A DNA stretch of 64,000 nucleotides from Flavobacteriaceae bacterium Ap0902 (lineage in GTDB: Bacteria; Bacteroidota; Bacteroidia; Flavobacteriales; Weeksellaceae): positions 434,001 through 498,000 of the forward strand of contig WTFG01000001.1 in the NCBI GenBank assembly GCA_009835005.1. The letters run 5' to 3'. Both the position numbers and the translations under genes were made by a program. The notes under the pieces were generated by a model that ran no database searches, was not told the DNA's origin, and saw nothing but the letters and a program-made list of their open reading frames with translations. Positions within the stretch are counted from its first letter, which is position 1; the number at the start of each line of letters is the position of its first letter. Positions 61,840 to 64,000 of the stretch are shown here, piece after piece.

Positions 61840-62706
61840 ATGGATATTCAACTTATACCCTATCAACAAATTGATTTTGAACGCTATAATCAGGCAGTTA
61901 AAGATAGCCAGTTCCCGATAGTATATGCGATGAGTTGGTACTTGGATGTAGTGACCCAAAAGAATTGGAGTTTGTTAGTTCATGGCGATTATGGATATGT
62001 GATGCCAGTTCCTTATGCCAGATTAAAACGTAATTTCATGATGAAATCTGTCGTGCAGCCCATGTTTTGTCAACAACTCGGAATTTTCTCTAAAGAAAAT
62101 AATGCGGAGATTCATTCGGCATTTATAAATCAATTAAAAGAGCAAAAACGCACGGTTTATCACTTCAATGAAAGTTTAGTAGGTTCTTTCCCATTTTTAT
62201 CCACTAGAGATAATTTTATTTTAAAACTGAATCAGCTCTATGAAGAAATTTATGCGAATTACAGAAAAGATAGACGCAAAGATATTCGCAGAGGAGAGAG
62301 AGAGAAGTTGGAGGTTACAAATATTTTGTCTGTAGAGGAATATTTTAAGGGTTTGCTGGCTCATTCAAATTATCTAAATAAATCTACGTCAAAACTTTTA
62401 AAGCAATTATTAGATGAACTTTGGGGTCGGGATTTAATTATAGGTAGAAAGGTCTTAAATCCAAATGGGCAATGGCTGGCTATGGCGATTTGGATCAAAT
62501 CCTTTGATAGAAGAATTCTTCTATCTTCTGTCCGGCACTCCCAGTTTGGGAAAAGAGGTGTGGGAACAGTTTTAAGAAATGCGTTTATTAGAGAATTTGT
62601 TGGGCAGCAGTTGATTTTCGATTTTGAGGGCTCTATGATACCAGGTGTCGCAGATTTTAATGCAAGTTTTGGTGCAGAGAGAAGGCAATTTCCAGTTTTA
62701 AAATAG
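61840..62706 (+). CDS. GNAT/FemAB-like acyltransferase-fold protein
   Basis: 288 residues; starts immediately after the stop of the deacetylase-like gene. The segment SKSTSKLLKQL-type helices, NYRKDRRKDIRRGEREKLEV, AMAIWIKSFDRRILLSSVRH and GVGTVLRNAFIREF resemble the acetyltransferase/FemAB fold seen in peptidoglycan and cell-surface modification proteins. No catalytic residue can be named. It probably belongs with the deacetylase-like and asparagine-synthase-like genes to an envelope-modification cluster. Confidence 0.6.
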   Translation: MDIQLIPYQQIDFERYNQAVKDSQFPIVYAMSWYLDVVTQKNWSLLVHGDYGYVMPVPYARLKRNFMMKSVVQPMFCQQLGIFSKENNAEIHSAFINQLKEQKRTVYHFNESLVGSFPFLSTRDNFILKLNQLYEEIYANYRKDRRKDIRRGEREKLEVTNILSVEEYFKGLLAHSNYLNKSTSKLLKQLLDELWGRDLIIGRKVLNPNGQWLAMAIWIKSFDRRILLSSVRHSQFGKRGVGTVLRNAFIREFVGQQLIFDFEGSMIPGVADFNASFGAERRQFPVLK

Positions 62707-62720
62707 AGGTTCATGGTATA

Positions 62721-64000
62721 TTAATCTCCATAAATCAAGTTAATGACATAAGCGATATGCAGTGATTTGGCTCTATGAGCGTAAATACCACAATGATAAA
62801 ACTTCTCTATACTATTTATATAGGAGAGATGGTGTTCTTGTGCTAATTGGATGGCCTTTTCATATTCTGTGGAGTAATAATTTTGCAGCGATTGATTGTT
62901 TTCAAACCAATATTGTTCTGGCGTCATCGTATTCCTTAATCGGTAATTTCTAGAAAGCAGTTTTCTCCATCCAAACCGGAGTCTTAGATAAGTCGTTTGG
63001 TATCTGAATTTCCAATATTTATTGGGTTTAGCTCGTAGACTCTCTAATTCATATACTGTCCAATTAGGGTGATACTTTAATAGCCATTCTACATATATTT
63101 TCCTTCTAAATTTATTTTTATATGGAAGGCTCAATAAAAAATCTAATACATCTACATCTATAAAGGGAGATATATTATAAGATAAATATTCCAAGCCCCA
63201 AACACCTGCTGCAGCACCTCCAAATGCCCTTTCATAGAGTTTATATTCCTCCTCACTAGAATAACCTGCTATAATTTCTTTATCTAAAGCCACCTGATGT
63301 GGGAGCAAATTAGGATTTACCCTTCCAAAACTTAGATTGGGCATATTTTGTTTGGTTTTGGATAAAAATGCGCCCATGACACCGTCTCCAATATGGCCTG
63401 TATGAATAATTCCATAAGCATTGCTCCAATTCTCGTCTATTCCTCTTATCACATGTGCTGGACCAGAATATAGGGCTGTAGCACCTATTTTCTCTATCGT
63501 TTCTGGTAAATTAAATAAATGCTGTATGCTATCCAAAGCATAAAATATATGGTTAAATTGATGTTCTTTGGCTATTTGTTCTGCGATGATTTCATCTGCA
63601 TACCCAATCCTGCTACACGTGAATGTCGTTTGATTTTTAAATCCCAATGCATATCCCATGAGAATGGTAGATCTAGAGTCTAATCCCCCGCTAAGGGTAG
63701 CGTAATGTTTGTACTTATTTTCTACGTCCTTGTTATATTGTAGTTGAACCGCATTTTTAAATAAATATTCAAACTTATATAAAATCTCTTGCGTTTTGAG
63801 TTGACTATGGGGATTAGATACAAATACCTTATATCTGGATTGTGTTATTTCTTGATCTTTAAATTTGAGGATTGTCCCTGGTTTTAATCTCTTGCTGCCT
63901 TGAATCCAAGACCATTCATTGGGTAAAAAACGATAAGCCAAAAAAGCATAAATAGATTTCTCTTGTATGCGTGGTTTTAGGTTATGTTCTTTCAGGAATT
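62721..64000 (-). CDS. Asparagine-synthase-like protein, 5' end outside the window
   Basis: The minus-strand frame is open from 62721 to the window edge; the apparent start at 63941 (TTG) is internal, since upstream codons read FLKEHNLKPRIQEKSIYAFL, similar to the glutaminase-domain end of asparagine synthases. The synthase domain shows the ATP-binding loop YATLSGGLDSRSTI (SGGLDS) and CSRIGYADEIIAEQIAKEHQ. In this setting such proteins are often used for amidotransfer in surface-polysaccharide or secondary-metabolite pathways rather than bulk asparagine synthesis. It is convergent with the GNAT-like gene. Confidence 0.85.
   Translation of the reverse strand, partial: FLKEHNLKPRIQEKSIYAFLAYRFLPNEWSWIQGSKRLKPGTILKFKDQEITQSRYKVFVSNPHSQLKTQEILYKFEYLFKNAVQLQYNKDVENKYKHYATLSGGLDSRSTILMGYALGFKNQTTFTCSRIGYADEIIAEQIAKEHQFNHIFYALDSIQHLFNLPETIEKIGATALYSGPAHVIRGIDENWSNAYGIIHTGHIGDGVMGAFLSKTKQNMPNLSFGRVNPNLLPHQVALDKEIIAGYSSEEEYKLYERAFGGAAAGVWGLEYLSYNISPFIDVDVLDFLLSLPYKNKFRRKIYVEWLLKYHPNWTVYELESLRAKPNKYWKFRYQTTYLRLRFGWRKLLSRNYRLRNTMTPEQYWFENNQSLQNYYSTEYEKAIQLAQEHHLSYINSIEKFYHCGIYAHRAKSLHIAYVINLIYGD

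Noticed and set aside
63941-63943. Start codon of the asparagine-synthase-like gene at 63941
   Set aside because: The frame stays open and family-like to the window edge, so this TTG is internal and the gene is cut by the edge.
1-64000. CRISPR array or rRNA operon
   Set aside because: No regularly spaced repeats with unique spacers and no rRNA-like sequence were seen on reading through the window.

Overview
The window is an AT-rich chromosomal segment from a member of the Bacteroidota, most likely a flavobacterium (family Flavobacteriaceae or a close relative). The signs are: four SusC/SusD outer-membrane pairs with acidic surface-lipoprotein signals, the TAnnTTTG promoter element typical of this phylum, a murF-alr gene fusion, a class II HMG-CoA reductase, a PF14121-type porin and a GH3-type protein. 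No rRNA, CRISPR array or prophage is visible. There is one tRNA, tRNA-Ser(GGA). Genes at both window edges are cut.

Region 1 (1-25950) is a nutrient-uptake block. It holds four successive TonB-dependent SusC receptors, each followed by its SusD lipoprotein (1-4368, 4631-9340, 9833-16264, 17653-23884), and ends in a porin-like gene. The last two units have four genes each (SusC, SusD, two further surface lipoproteins). They share an almost identical 356-bp front end (leader plus SusC signal peptide and carboxypeptidase-regulatory domain) and an almost identical 47-bp back end (terminator plus promoter box), but everything between is unrelated, even at the SusD subfamily level. This looks like interchangeable cassettes held in a fixed frame. 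A decayed IS3-family element sits between the two units. No glycan-degrading enzyme is present, so the substrates are unknown.

Region 2 (26028-43392) is core metabolism and housekeeping: mevalonate-pathway HMG-CoA reductase, a prolyl oligopeptidase lipoprotein, tdk, murF-alr, a DUF2853 protein, nadA, lplA, a minus-strand operon of an OhrR-like redox regulator with a nitroreductase and a YqhD-like aldehyde reductase, typA, a sulfotransferase-like gene, holB, an esterase and a membrane TPR-like protein.

Region 3 (about 43393-47592) is an accessory island with very AT-rich genes. It holds a lone MNT-type nucleotidyltransferase, a SagB-like peptide-maturation dehydrogenase, an ABC-type membrane protein and an ABC ATPase whose frame is broken at a run of nine A, then a HigB/HigA toxin-antitoxin pair lying between two ~170-bp direct repeats. 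One repeat contains the 3' end of the neighbouring DUF892 gene and the other a diverged copy of that 3' end, a typical footprint of site-specific acquisition.

Region 4 (47545-64000) is mostly core: DUF892 protein, SulP transporter, an RluA-type pseudouridine synthase with a long N-terminal extension, an ECF sigma factor with a 47-codon gene behind it, a LysM/BON protein, asparaginase, tRNA-Ser, an ExbB-ExbD-ExbD energising operon that could power the SusC receptors, an M23 peptidase, GH3 protein, PnuC and RadC, and finally a likely envelope-polysaccharide cluster (deacetylase-like, GNAT-like, asparagine-synthase-like).
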